Shown here in pieces: positions 53,421-61,056 of a stretch of 64,000 nucleotides of DNA. A program made the translations under genes and the position numbers. Positions within the stretch are counted from its first letter, which is position 1. Every line of letters begins with the position of its first letter. This DNA is from Nocardia xishanensis NBRC 101358. GTDB lineage: Bacteria > Actinomycetota > Actinomycetes > Mycobacteriales > Mycobacteriaceae. The stretch is taken from positions 1 to 64,000 of the forward strand of contig NZ_BDCF01000022.1 of assembly GCF_001613365.1 (NCBI RefSeq). The letters run 5' to 3'. The notes beneath the pieces are model-generated. The model ran no database searches and was not told where the DNA came from. It worked only from the letters and a program-made list of their open reading frames with translations.

Positions 53421-53768
53421 TCAGGCACTATCCGGCCCGCCCCCAACGGCGCCCGCCGCGCCGCCGGGCGCCGGGGCGAACGACTCGTTCAGTGTCGCAA
53501 CGACCTTCGACCGCTGCGCTCCGGCGTCCTCGGAGGCCTGCCGGCAGGCCCAGACGATCAGCTGGGAGACGTCGGCGGGCGCCATCGACGTGACCGCCTC
53601 GGACAGCGAAAGGCCGACCAGCGCACCCTCGCTGTTCACCTCGACGGTGACCGCGCCGTCCTCGGTCGTGAACTGGCCGCGCACCTGCTTGAGGCCGTAC
53701 AGCGCGGCCTCCAGCGCCTCCAGTTTCTGGGTCGCGTTCGCGACGAGCGCGTCCATCTCTGCGCTCAT
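53421..53768 (-). CDS. YbaB/EbfC-family protein
   Basis: A 115-residue protein of the YbaB/EbfC nucleoid-associated family. It has an N-terminal helix (EMDALVANATQKLEALEAAL), a beta core (FTTEDGAVTVEVNSEGALVGLSL) and a helix with the family's Ser/Gln-rich end, then a Gly/Ala tail. In mycolata, YbaB-like genes often accompany ESX (type VII) substrates, and this one follows EspC-like and NlpC/P60 genes. The ATG overlaps the stop of a repeat-encoded peptide. Confidence 0.8.
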   Translation of the reverse strand: MSAEMDALVANATQKLEALEAALYGLKQVRGQFTTEDGAVTVEVNSEGALVGLSLSEAVTSMAPADVSQLIVWACRQASEDAGAQRSKVVATLNESFAPAPGGAAGAVGGGPDSA

Positions 53769-53881
53769 GCCTGCACCTCGCTGACGCTCGGCTCCGGCAT
53801 GCGCGCGGCGCGCTGGCACATGATTCGCTCACTGCGTTCGCTCATTGGGCCTGCACCTCGCTTCCCTCGGATCGCTCTCAT
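53765..53881 (-). repeat. Coupling mini-ORF repeat, copy 3 (upstream of the ybaB-like gene)
   Basis: Encodes a 38-residue peptide. The core from 53845 begins MSERSERIMC and contains MPEPSVSEVQA; a 12-residue extension precedes it. The extended ATG overlaps the stop of the preceding gene (ATGA), and the TGA overlaps the ybaB-like ATG (ATGA). The 81-base core has the same length as copy 1, with about 80% identity. Confidence 0.78.
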
Positions 53882-54219
53882 ACCGGCCTCATCCAGCTCG
53901 TCGGTCCCGTGTCGGCGTCGTCGATGCGATCCAGCTCGTCGACCGCCTGCTGCCGGGTGGGCAGTCCGAGCCGGTCGAGCACGTCCGCGGGCATGCCCGC
54001 CTCGGCGAGGACCTCGCGACGCTTGGCGCGCGCGGCGATGGCCGAGCGCTGGGTCAGGCGCAGGATCTCGTTGGCGAGAGCCTGTGCGCCGTAACGGTAT
54101 TCGCTGCGTTCGAACTTGATCTCGACCGGCATGCCTTGATCGGTCGCACGCACCGCGATGGTGCCGGACCGGTTCTGGCTGACCGCGAGGGTGACGTTCG
54201 GAACCTGCTGATCGGTCAT
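53878..54219 (-). CDS. Small ESX-associated protein (DUF2694-like)
   Basis: A 113-residue protein with an N-terminal beta segment (VTLAVSQNRSGTIAVRATDQ) and helices (YGAQALANEILRLTQRSAIAARA). It resembles small proteins encoded with ESX substrates and YbaB genes (DUF2694 type); the family match is tentative. Its ATG overlaps the stop of the NlpC/P60 gene by 4 bases. Confidence 0.6.
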   Translation of the reverse strand: MTDQQVPNVTLAVSQNRSGTIAVRATDQGMPVEIKFERSEYRYGAQALANEILRLTQRSAIAARAKRREVLAEAGMPADVLDRLGLPTRQQAVDELDRIDDADTGPTSWMRPV

Positions 54220-55340
54220 GCCGTCGGCCTGTAGAAGCCGTAGAACTCCATACCCATGTTCTCCGTTCGGATGGAACTGACCGAGACCGGATCGCCGGCC
54301 TCGACGAGTTGCCCGTTGCCGACGACCATGGCGACGTGACCGTCCCATACGGCCAGGTCACCGGGCATCAGATCGCCGGGCGAGACCTGCGGGTGCCCGA
54401 TGTGCTGCTCCTGGGCCAAGCGCGGCAGTTCGACGCCCGCCTCGCCGTACGCGTATTTCGTCAGGCCGCTGCAGTCGATGCCGGCACCGGGGGAGTTGCC
54501 GCCCCAGACGTAGGGGGTGCCGACCGCGCTCAGCGCCGATTGGACCGCGGTCGCGGCCTTCTCGTTCGGCGCCTCGACGACGCTGCCATCGGGCAGGGTG
54601 ATCTTCACGCCGTCCTTGCCGCTCGGCGTAGCGGTGGTGTTGCTGCCGGGCTTCTGCGAGTTGGACGAGCTCGAGTTGTTGCTGTTTCCCGGGCTCACCT
54701 TGGAGACGTTCTGCACCGAGCTGCTCGCGATGCTGGTGACCAGCGAACCGGCCTGGCCGACGACGCCCATCAGGCCCGAGATGCCGGAGCTCGCCGAGCT
54801 GGTCAGCGCGCTCGGCAGCGATGCGAGCGACGGGCTGGACGGTGGCGGGGTCAGCTGGGTCATCGACGCGGTCTGCGTGTCCAGCTCGTTGCGCACCCGG
54901 CCGACGACGCCGAGGCCCTGGTTCAGATGATCGATGGCGGTGCCGACCAGCGCCATGAATCCCGGCGGCGTCGTGATGGTCGGGCCGAGCGCCGTCGCGG
55001 TGCTCACGAAGGACTGCACGATGGTGTCGAGATCCTTCTGTCCGGTCTCGACCTCGGTGGCGGCCTGCTCGACGACGGTTGCCATCTCGTTGCCACGGTC
55101 CGAGATGTTGGCCGCGGAGGTCTGCACGCGCAGCGCTTTCGCGGTCGCCGCGTCGGCGGCGACGCCGTCCCACGCCGTGTTCATCTGATTGATGCTGTTG
55201 CGGCCCAACTGGTGCAGCTGATCCAGCGCCGCCGACGTGCTGGTCAGCGCGTCGGCCGGGCCGCCGGTGGGCAGCACGCCGGTGCCGAAGCTGCCGAGCA
55301 GATCGAGCAGTGGCTTGACGAGGAGGTTGACGTCGATCAC
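54216..55340 (-). CDS. WXG-like/NlpC-P60 peptidoglycan hydrolase, type VII effector candidate
   Basis: A 374-residue protein with no signal peptide. Residues 1-160 are a helical domain with a Trp57-x-Gly59 turn (NTAWDGVAAD), as in WXG100-type ESX substrates. A Ser/Asn/Pro linker (about 165-245) is followed by an NlpC/P60 domain with Cys290 (DCSGLTKYAYGEAG), His335 (DGHVAMVV) and Glu348. It would cleave stem peptide bonds in the cell wall after export. It is encoded between an EspC-like protein gene and a DUF2694-like gene. Confidence 0.85.
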   Translation of the reverse strand: MIDVNLLVKPLLDLLGSFGTGVLPTGGPADALTSTSAALDQLHQLGRNSINQMNTAWDGVAADAATAKALRVQTSAANISDRGNEMATVVEQAATEVETGQKDLDTIVQSFVSTATALGPTITTPPGFMALVGTAIDHLNQGLGVVGRVRNELDTQTASMTQLTPPPSSPSLASLPSALTSSASSGISGLMGVVGQAGSLVTSIASSSVQNVSKVSPGNSNNSSSSNSQKPGSNTTATPSGKDGVKITLPDGSVVEAPNEKAATAVQSALSAVGTPYVWGGNSPGAGIDCSGLTKYAYGEAGVELPRLAQEQHIGHPQVSPGDLMPGDLAVWDGHVAMVVGNGQLVEAGDPVSVSSIRTENMGMEFYGFYRPTA

Positions 55341-55344
55341 CGGC

Positions 55345-55662
55345 TCATCCGTCCAGGTCGGCGGACCTCAGCGCGGCCGCGTTGTTCATGTCGGTCTCGG
55401 TGAGCACGGTCGCCGCGCCGGCCGCCGCGCCGCCCATGCTGGAAAGGACCGCGGACAGTTGCGCGATCGACGCGACGTGACCGGCGTGCGCCGCGGCGTA
55501 CGCGGCCATGAAATCCCCGCCGATGAGGCCCATGATCGGACCGAGCAAGGCGGGCGAAGCGCCCGCGGCTCCCGTTGCGACACCGGCCATTTCACCGGCC
55601 ATCACCTCGGCGGTGGCGCCGTAGGCAGCGATGCCTTCGGTGTCAGCCGACATCTTTGCCAT
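55345..55662 (-). CDS. EspC-family type VII secretion target
   Basis: A 105-residue small helical protein. The Ala/Gly-rich helices with LLGPIMGLIGGDFMAAYAAAHAGH and a final ETDMNNAAAL match the ESX EspC-type family (T7SS_ESX_EspC). These proteins are secreted by ESX systems, often with a partner. It is the first gene of the cassette. ATG at 55662 has a GGGGAAG site. No ESX core gene is in this window. Confidence 0.78.
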   Translation of the reverse strand: MAKMSADTEGIAAYGATAEVMAGEMAGVATGAAGASPALLGPIMGLIGGDFMAAYAAAHAGHVASIAQLSAVLSSMGGAAAGAATVLTETDMNNAAALRSADLDG

Positions 55663-55807
55663 AGTGCTTCCCCCATCTGTTCGTTCCCAGGCAGAGTACG
55701 TCATCCAATTGGTTCGACGCGCCGCCTTGCCATTCGGTTCCGCCGCGTCCGAAAAAATTCACGGAGACGTTCGACGCCGAACTCGCTTCGAACCTTATCG
55801 TTCCCTC

Positions 55808-56431
55808 ATGCGTACGCACACCGTGGACCACCCACTCGCCGCCACACTGCTGACGACGATGCGCGACGCGCGCACGACGAACGCGGTCTTCCGTAACGCG
55901 CTGCGCGATCTCACCGGCATCCTCGTCTACGAAGCGCTGCGCGAGGCGCCCGTGACCAGGTACGAGATCGAGACTCCCGTGGCATTCGCCGAGGGCGTGC
56001 GGCTGGCCCATCCGCCGCTGCTCGTCCCGGTGTTGCGCGCCGGGCTCGGCATGGTCGACGCCGCGGCCGAGCTGATACCCAACGCACACGTCGGTTTCGT
56101 CGGCATCGCCAGGGACGAGACCACGCACCAGCCGGTGCCGTACATGGAGTCACTGCCCGCGGATCTCGCCGGAATCCCGGTGTACGTGCTGGACCCGATG
56201 GTGGCCACCGGCGGTTCCATGCGGCACACACTCGAACTGCTCGCCGCCCGCGGGGCGACGGACATCACCGCGGTCTGCGTCGTCGCCGCGCCGGAAGGCC
56301 TTGCCGTGCTGGAGAAGTCGGGGCTGCTGGAGCGACTGGTGACCGCGACCGTCGACGCGGGTCTGAACGCCGACGCCTACATCGTCCCCGGTCTCGGCGA
56401 CGCGGGCGACCGCCAGTTCGGCCCGCGCTGA
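55808..56431 (+). CDS. upp: Uracil phosphoribosyltransferase
   Basis: A 207-residue salvage enzyme that makes UMP from uracil and PRPP. The PRPP loop DPMVATGGS is at residues 129-137. VLRAGLGM and the C-terminal YIVPGLGDAGDR uracil site are present. Start at 55808 gives a normal length. Divergent from the EspC-like gene. Synteny with Rv3309c. Confidence 0.96.
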   Translation: MRTHTVDHPLAATLLTTMRDARTTNAVFRNALRDLTGILVYEALREAPVTRYEIETPVAFAEGVRLAHPPLLVPVLRAGLGMVDAAAELIPNAHVGFVGIARDETTHQPVPYMESLPADLAGIPVYVLDPMVATGGSMRHTLELLAARGATDITAVCVVAAPEGLAVLEKSGLLERLVTATVDAGLNADAYIVPGLGDAGDRQFGPR

Positions 56432-56468
56432 CGCGCTCGACGTCGCGCGGCGAACAAGCGCTGCCCGG

Positions 56469-57962
56469 CTACAGCGCGCGGCAGAACTCGGAGAGCGCGG
56501 AGAGCCGTTGGGCGGCAGCGCTTCTCGCGGCGGGCAGCCCGGCGCGGTCGGCGACCGGCTCGACGACCTCCAGGTAGCACTTGAGTTTCGGTTCCGTACC
56601 GGACGGCCGGATCACCACCCGGGCGCCCGCGCCGTCGAAGACCAGCGCGTCGGTGCGCATCCGACCGCGCGCCTGGAGCAGGTCCGCGTATTTCATCGGC
56701 TCGCCCGCGATCTCGCCGGGCGGGTCGGCGCGCAGCCGCTCGACGACCGCAGCGGCGGCGTCGGCGTCGGCCAGCCGCAGTGCGACCTGATCGCCCGCGT
56801 GCAGCCCGAATTCGACGGCGAGATCGTCGAGTTCGTCGAGCAGCGTGCGCCGTTCGGTCTTCAGCCTTGCCACCAGGTCGGCGGTGAGCACGGCCGCCGA
56901 GATGCCGTCCTTGTCGCGAACGGCCGCCGGGTCGACGCAGTGACCGATGGCCTCCTCGTAGGCGTACACCAGGCCGTCGCCGGCGCGCGCCAGCCATTTG
57001 AAGCCGGTGAGCGTCTCGGCGTAGCGGGCCCCGCGGGCCTGCGCCAGCTTCGACAGCAGCCGCGAGGACACGATCGTGGTGGCCACCAGCGCATCCGGCG
57101 GGGCGGTGCGCAGCACGCAATCACCGAGCAGCACACCGGTTTCGTCGCCGCGCAGCATGCGCCAGCCGTCCGGCCCCGGCACGCCGACCGCGCAGCGATC
57201 CGCGTCGGGATCGAGCGCGATGGCCACATCGGCGTCCACTCGTTTGGCCAGCGCGAGCAGCAGATCGGCGGCGCCGGGCTCCTCCGGATTCGGGAAGGCC
57301 ACGGTGGGGAAGTCGGGATCGGGCGCGAATTGCTCGGCCACTACGTGTACGTCGGAGAAGCCCGCCGCGGCCAGTGCTCGCACGGCGACCTCGCCGCCGA
57401 CTCCGTGCAGCGGCGTCAGCGCGATTCGGACGTCGGCGCGCGGGCCGGGGCCGCCGACGAGTTCGGGGAGCCGGGCCACGCGCGCGAGATAGCGGCGCAC
57501 GAGCTCGTCGTCGGACTCCGCGACGTGGACGCGCGGGATCGGCTCGCCGACCGCTTCGATGCAGCGCTCGATCTCGGTGTCGGCCGGGGCGATCAACTGC
57601 GAGCCGCCGTCGAGGTACAGCTTGTAGCCGTTGTCCGCGGGCGGATTGTGCGACGCGGTGATCTGCACACCGGCCACCGCGCCCAGTTCACGCACCGCGT
57701 ACGCGACCACCGGCGTAGGCACCGCGCCGGGCAGCAGCGTGACCGGAAAGCCCGCCGCCGCAAAAATTTCCGCGACCGCGGCGGCGAAATCGGCGGAGCC
57801 GTGCCTTGCGTCGCGGCCAACAACGACGCGTCCGCCGCCGAGGCACCGGCCGCGCAACCAGTCGACGACGCCCGCCGTCGCCCTGCTCACGGTCGTCACG
57901 TTCATGCCGTCCGGGCCATCGCGCAGCGGCCCGCGCAGACCCGCGGTCCCGAATCGCAGCAT
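56469..57962 (-). CDS. pmmB: Phosphomannomutase/phosphoglucomutase, short N-terminus
   Basis: A 497-residue alpha-D-phosphohexomutase. The phosphoserine is Ser104 in TASHNP, the metal loop is DPDADRC, and the sugar-phosphate binding end is VIRPSGTEPKLKCY. Its ATG directly follows the stop of the purine phosphorylase gene. The protein begins at MLRFGTAGLRG. Relatives such as Rv3308 have about 35-40 more residues before this point, so the N-terminal helix is missing here. The missing part could not lie in frame without overlapping the upstream gene. Confidence 0.92.
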   Translation of the reverse strand: MLRFGTAGLRGPLRDGPDGMNVTTVSRATAGVVDWLRGRCLGGGRVVVGRDARHGSADFAAAVAEIFAAAGFPVTLLPGAVPTPVVAYAVRELGAVAGVQITASHNPPADNGYKLYLDGGSQLIAPADTEIERCIEAVGEPIPRVHVAESDDELVRRYLARVARLPELVGGPGPRADVRIALTPLHGVGGEVAVRALAAAGFSDVHVVAEQFAPDPDFPTVAFPNPEEPGAADLLLALAKRVDADVAIALDPDADRCAVGVPGPDGWRMLRGDETGVLLGDCVLRTAPPDALVATTIVSSRLLSKLAQARGARYAETLTGFKWLARAGDGLVYAYEEAIGHCVDPAAVRDKDGISAAVLTADLVARLKTERRTLLDELDDLAVEFGLHAGDQVALRLADADAAAAVVERLRADPPGEIAGEPMKYADLLQARGRMRTDALVFDGAGARVVIRPSGTEPKLKCYLEVVEPVADRAGLPAARSAAAQRLSALSEFCRAL

Positions 57963-58742
57963 CTAGAGCCGCTCCAGCACGCCGCGCAGCAGCTTGCCGA
58001 GCCGGGGCGCGGCCGCGTTGCCCTCGGCGAGCACCTCGGCGTGCGAGAGATGTTCGCCGGTCACGCCCGCGGCCAGGTTGGTCACCAGCGAGATGCCGAG
58101 TACCCGTGCGCCGAGCGAGCGACAGGCGATGGCCTCCAGCACCGTCGACATGCCGACCAGGTCGGCGCCGATGGTGCGCAGCATGCGGATCTCGGCGGGC
58201 GTCTCGTACTGCGGTCCGGTCAGGCCCGCGTAGACGCCCTCGGTCAGGCTCGGGTCGACTTCGCTTGCCAGCGCCCGCAATTCGGGGTCCCACGCGTCGA
58301 CCAAGTCGACGAACGCGGCCCCCGCCAGCGGGGTGCGTCCGGTGAGATTGAGGTGGTCGCTGATCAGGACCGGCTCGCCGACCTGCAGGTCGGGCCGGAT
58401 GCCGCCCGCCGCGTTGGTCAGTACCACGATCTCCGCGCCCGCCGCCACCGCGGCGGACACCGGGTGCACCACGTCGGCGGGCTGATAGCCCTCGTAGAGA
58501 TGCTGGCGGCCCATCAGCAGCAGCACCGGCGTCTCGCCGACGTGCACCGAATGCACCATGCCGACGTGGCCCTGCGCGGTCGGTTCGCCGAATCCGGGCA
58601 GTTCCGGCATCGGTATCGACGCGGACGGCGCGCCGACCTCGGCCGCCGCGGGTTGCCACCCCGATCCCAACACGACGGCCACCCGGTGGCGCTCGACTCC
58701 CGTAAGTTCAGCGATCGCCTCGGCGGCCTGTTCGGCAAGCAT
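57963..58742 (-). CDS. punA: Purine nucleoside phosphorylase
   Basis: A 259-residue trimeric-type (PNP/MTAP family) phosphorylase that releases hypoxanthine or guanine from nucleosides. Signatures are VAVVLGSGWQ (phosphate), MGRQHLYEGY, LTNAAGGIRPDLQVGEPVLI, and GLTGPQYETPAEIRMLR. Located as in M. tuberculosis (Rv3307, there called deoD) between pmmB and the amidohydrolase pair. Its stop codon abuts the pmmB ATG. Confidence 0.95.
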   Translation of the reverse strand: MLAEQAAEAIAELTGVERHRVAVVLGSGWQPAAAEVGAPSASIPMPELPGFGEPTAQGHVGMVHSVHVGETPVLLLMGRQHLYEGYQPADVVHPVSAAVAAGAEIVVLTNAAGGIRPDLQVGEPVLISDHLNLTGRTPLAGAAFVDLVDAWDPELRALASEVDPSLTEGVYAGLTGPQYETPAEIRMLRTIGADLVGMSTVLEAIACRSLGARVLGISLVTNLAAGVTGEHLSHAEVLAEGNAAAPRLGKLLRGVLERL

Positions 58743-59069
58743 GGGAAGAGTCTATGTTGCTGTGTCTGTGGCGCGCTGGCGCGCGCGGGGTTCGCGGCCC
58801 CTTATGTCTCGCTTCCCAGCAGCCGAGACTCGCGACTGCGTCGCATGCGTCTCGGCTGCTGGGAAGCGAGACGGCCGCGAACGGGCTCGTAAGACTCGCC
58901 CTGGGGTGGCTGGGAGGGCGAATATGTTGCGTTTGCGTCGCGTGTTCAGCGTTGGAAAGCTGGATTGTTCGCCGGGGAGCGATCTGTCTTTCCGGGGTTG
59001 CGTTCTCGCGGTGCGAGCGGTGCGTTACCCGCGAGTAGGAGTGGGCGCCGATGGCGATACGCTGCACGC
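58743..59069. other. Divergent intergenic region with a giant hairpin
   Basis: About 327 bases between punA and the enoyl-CoA hydratase gene. The main content is the inverted repeat 58790-58882. A plus-strand frame of 94 codons (58754-59038) crosses the hairpin, lacks a ribosome binding site and is not considered coding. A GATACG hexamer about 11 bases before 59070 may be the -10 element of the hydratase gene. Confidence 0.55.
58790..58882. repeat. Long near-perfect inverted repeat (24-bp arms plus outer 10-bp arms)
   Basis: Inner arms 58806-58829 and 58849-58872 are perfect 24-bp complements with a 19-base loop. Outer arms 58790-58799 and 58873-58882 (GTTCGCGGCC/GGCCGCGAAC) are also complementary, with a 6-base bulge on the left only. 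The structure could fold into a 34-bp stem. It is too long for a normal terminator and resembles a palindromic mobile element or a DNA cruciform. Confidence 0.85.
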
Positions 59070-59774
59070 ATGCCGTATCTGGAGCGTCAAGGTGATGTGT
59101 TCGTGCTGTACCTCGGGAACGAGGGACAGACCGACAGCGAGAACCGCTTCCATCCGGACTGGATCGATCAGGTGCACGGGTTGTTCGACGAGGTCGAGGC
59201 GTCCGAGGGGCCCGCGGCGCTGGTCACAACGGCCACCGGCAAGTTCTTCAGCAACGGTCTCGACACCGACTGGCTGTTCGGCAACCTCGGCGAGATCCAC
59301 GGCTACCTGGACAAGGTGCACTCCCTCTACACCCGCCTGCTCGCCTTCCCGATGCCCACGGTCGCCGCGATCAACGGGCACGCGTTCGGCGCGGGCGCGA
59401 TGCTGGCCACCTCGCACGACTTCCGCGTCATGCGGGCCGATCGCGGCTTCTGGAGCCTGCCCGAGGTGCACCTGGGCATGCCGTTCACCGTCGGGATGAA
59501 CGCCCTGCTCACCAACCGCCTGAGCAACCAGGTGTGCGTGCAGGCCATGACCACCGGCCACCGCTACCCGGCCGACCAGGCCGTCGCGGCGGCCATCGTG
59601 GACCAGGCCGCCGAAGCCGACGCATTGCTGGACACCGCCGTCGGGTACGCCGCGGCACTCGCGGGCAACCGCAAGCCGAACCTGCCGGTCATCAAGCGCG
59701 CGCTGCACGCCGACGCGCTGGCCGGACTCGCTGTGCCGACCACCAAGGAGAACCTGGCGTTCGCCGCCGGATAA
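59070..59774 (+). CDS. Enoyl-CoA hydratase/isomerase family protein
   Basis: A 234-residue crotonase-fold protein. The oxyanion-hole segments are KFFSNGLDTDWLF and INGHAFGAGAMLATSHDFRVM. The catalytic Glu region is FWSLPEVHLGMPF. Substrate unknown; role in acyl-CoA metabolism by family. Probably leaderless, with a -10-like GATACG shortly before the ATG. Nearest functional partners are not adjacent. Confidence 0.9.
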   Translation: MPYLERQGDVFVLYLGNEGQTDSENRFHPDWIDQVHGLFDEVEASEGPAALVTTATGKFFSNGLDTDWLFGNLGEIHGYLDKVHSLYTRLLAFPMPTVAAINGHAFGAGAMLATSHDFRVMRADRGFWSLPEVHLGMPFTVGMNALLTNRLSNQVCVQAMTTGHRYPADQAVAAAIVDQAAEADALLDTAVGYAAALAGNRKPNLPVIKRALHADALAGLAVPTTKENLAFAAG

Positions 59775-59853
59775 CCCCTGGTCCGGCCCCGATGTGACCG
59801 GACGCACCGGCACCGGCGCGCCCGAAGCGCGTCACAGTGCCAGACTGTGTCCC

Positions 59854-61056
59854 ATGCCACCACCGAGCAGCGCCGACGACGCCGCGGCGGCGTCCGATGC
59901 CGCCGTGGCGGCCGCGGCCGAGCGGCTGATCGATCTGTCGCACGCCATTCACGCCGAGCCGGAGCTGGCTTTCGAGGAGACGCGCAGCGTCGCCAAGGTC
60001 ATCGAGCCGCTCGCCGAGCGCGGTTTCGACGTCAGTACCGGCGTCGCAGACCTGCCGACGGCGTTTCGCGCGGGCTACGGAAGCGGGCCGCTGACGGTCG
60101 GCATCTGCGCCGAATACGACGCACTGCCCGGGATCGGGCACGCCTGCGGGCACAACATCATCGCCGCGTCGGCCGTCGGCGCCGCGCTCGGTCTCGCCGA
60201 GGTGGCCGACGAACTCGGCATCACCGTTGTGGTGCTCGGTACGCCCGCCGAGGAGAGCGGCGGCGGCAAGGTTCTCATGCTGGAGCGCGGCGTCTTCGAC
60301 GACATCGCGATGGCGATGATGGTGCACCCGGGTCCGTACGACATCGCGGGCGCGCACTCGCTGGCCCTCGCCGACATCGGCGTGATCTTCCACGGGCACG
60401 AGGCGCACGCCAGCGCGGCACCTGAGCACGGCCGCAACGCGGGAGATGCGGTCACCGTCGCGCAGGTAGCTCTTGGTTTGCTGAGGCAGCATCTTCACCC
60501 TGGTCAGCAACTTCACGGTATAGTCAGCGACGGTGGCGTAGCCCCCAACATCGTGCCCGGACGTGCGGAACTGCTGTACTACCTACGCGCAGTCGACTCC
60601 GCATCTCTCGACGATCTGATGCGACGAGCGTCGGCTTGTTTCGAGGCGGGCGCCATCGCGACCGGCTGCACCCACGAAATCCGGACGCTCGCGCCGACAT
60701 ATACCGAGTTGACGCCCGATCCGGCGTTACTGTGTGCCTATCGCGAGCAGATCGCCGACCTCGGACGGGTGCCGATCGCACCGGAGCTCGAGGCGCAGCG
60801 ACCGCTCGGCAGCACCGATATGGGCAATGTCACCAACGTCATCCCGGGCATTCATCCGGTCATCGGCATTGATGCCGGTGGGGCGGTGACACATCAACCG
60901 GGGTTCGCCGCGGCCAGTGTCAACGCCTCGGCGGATCGCGCCGTAACCGATGGCGCGGTCGCGCTCGCGCGTACCGCAATCGCCGTCGCCCGCGATGAAA
61001 AACACAGAGACAGGTTGTTGCAACGACTCGTTCAACGACAGGAGGACATTCGGTGA
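59854..61056 (+). CDS. amiB1: M20-family amidohydrolase (AmiB1-like)
   Basis: A 400-residue metallopeptidase-fold amidohydrolase. The metal and substrate segments are ICAEYDALPGIGHACGHNIIAAS and GTPAEESGGGKVLMLERGVFDD. The dimerisation lid has FHGHEAHASAAPEHGRNAGDA. It likely removes acyl or aminobenzoyl groups from an amino-acid conjugate. Its stop overlaps the start of the paralogous amiA1 gene by 4 bases. Order as in M. tuberculosis Rv3306c-Rv3305c. Confidence 0.9.
   Translation: MPPPSSADDAAAASDAAVAAAAERLIDLSHAIHAEPELAFEETRSVAKVIEPLAERGFDVSTGVADLPTAFRAGYGSGPLTVGICAEYDALPGIGHACGHNIIAASAVGAALGLAEVADELGITVVVLGTPAEESGGGKVLMLERGVFDDIAMAMMVHPGPYDIAGAHSLALADIGVIFHGHEAHASAAPEHGRNAGDAVTVAQVALGLLRQHLHPGQQLHGIVSDGGVAPNIVPGRAELLYYLRAVDSASLDDLMRRASACFEAGAIATGCTHEIRTLAPTYTELTPDPALLCAYREQIADLGRVPIAPELEAQRPLGSTDMGNVTNVIPGIHPVIGIDAGGAVTHQPGFAAASVNASADRAVTDGAVALARTAIAVARDEKHRDRLLQRLVQRQEDIR

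Noticed and set aside
58754..59038. 94-codon plus-strand frame over the long palindrome
   Set aside because: No ribosome binding site, unusual Cys/Trp content, and it reads through both arms of the hairpin.
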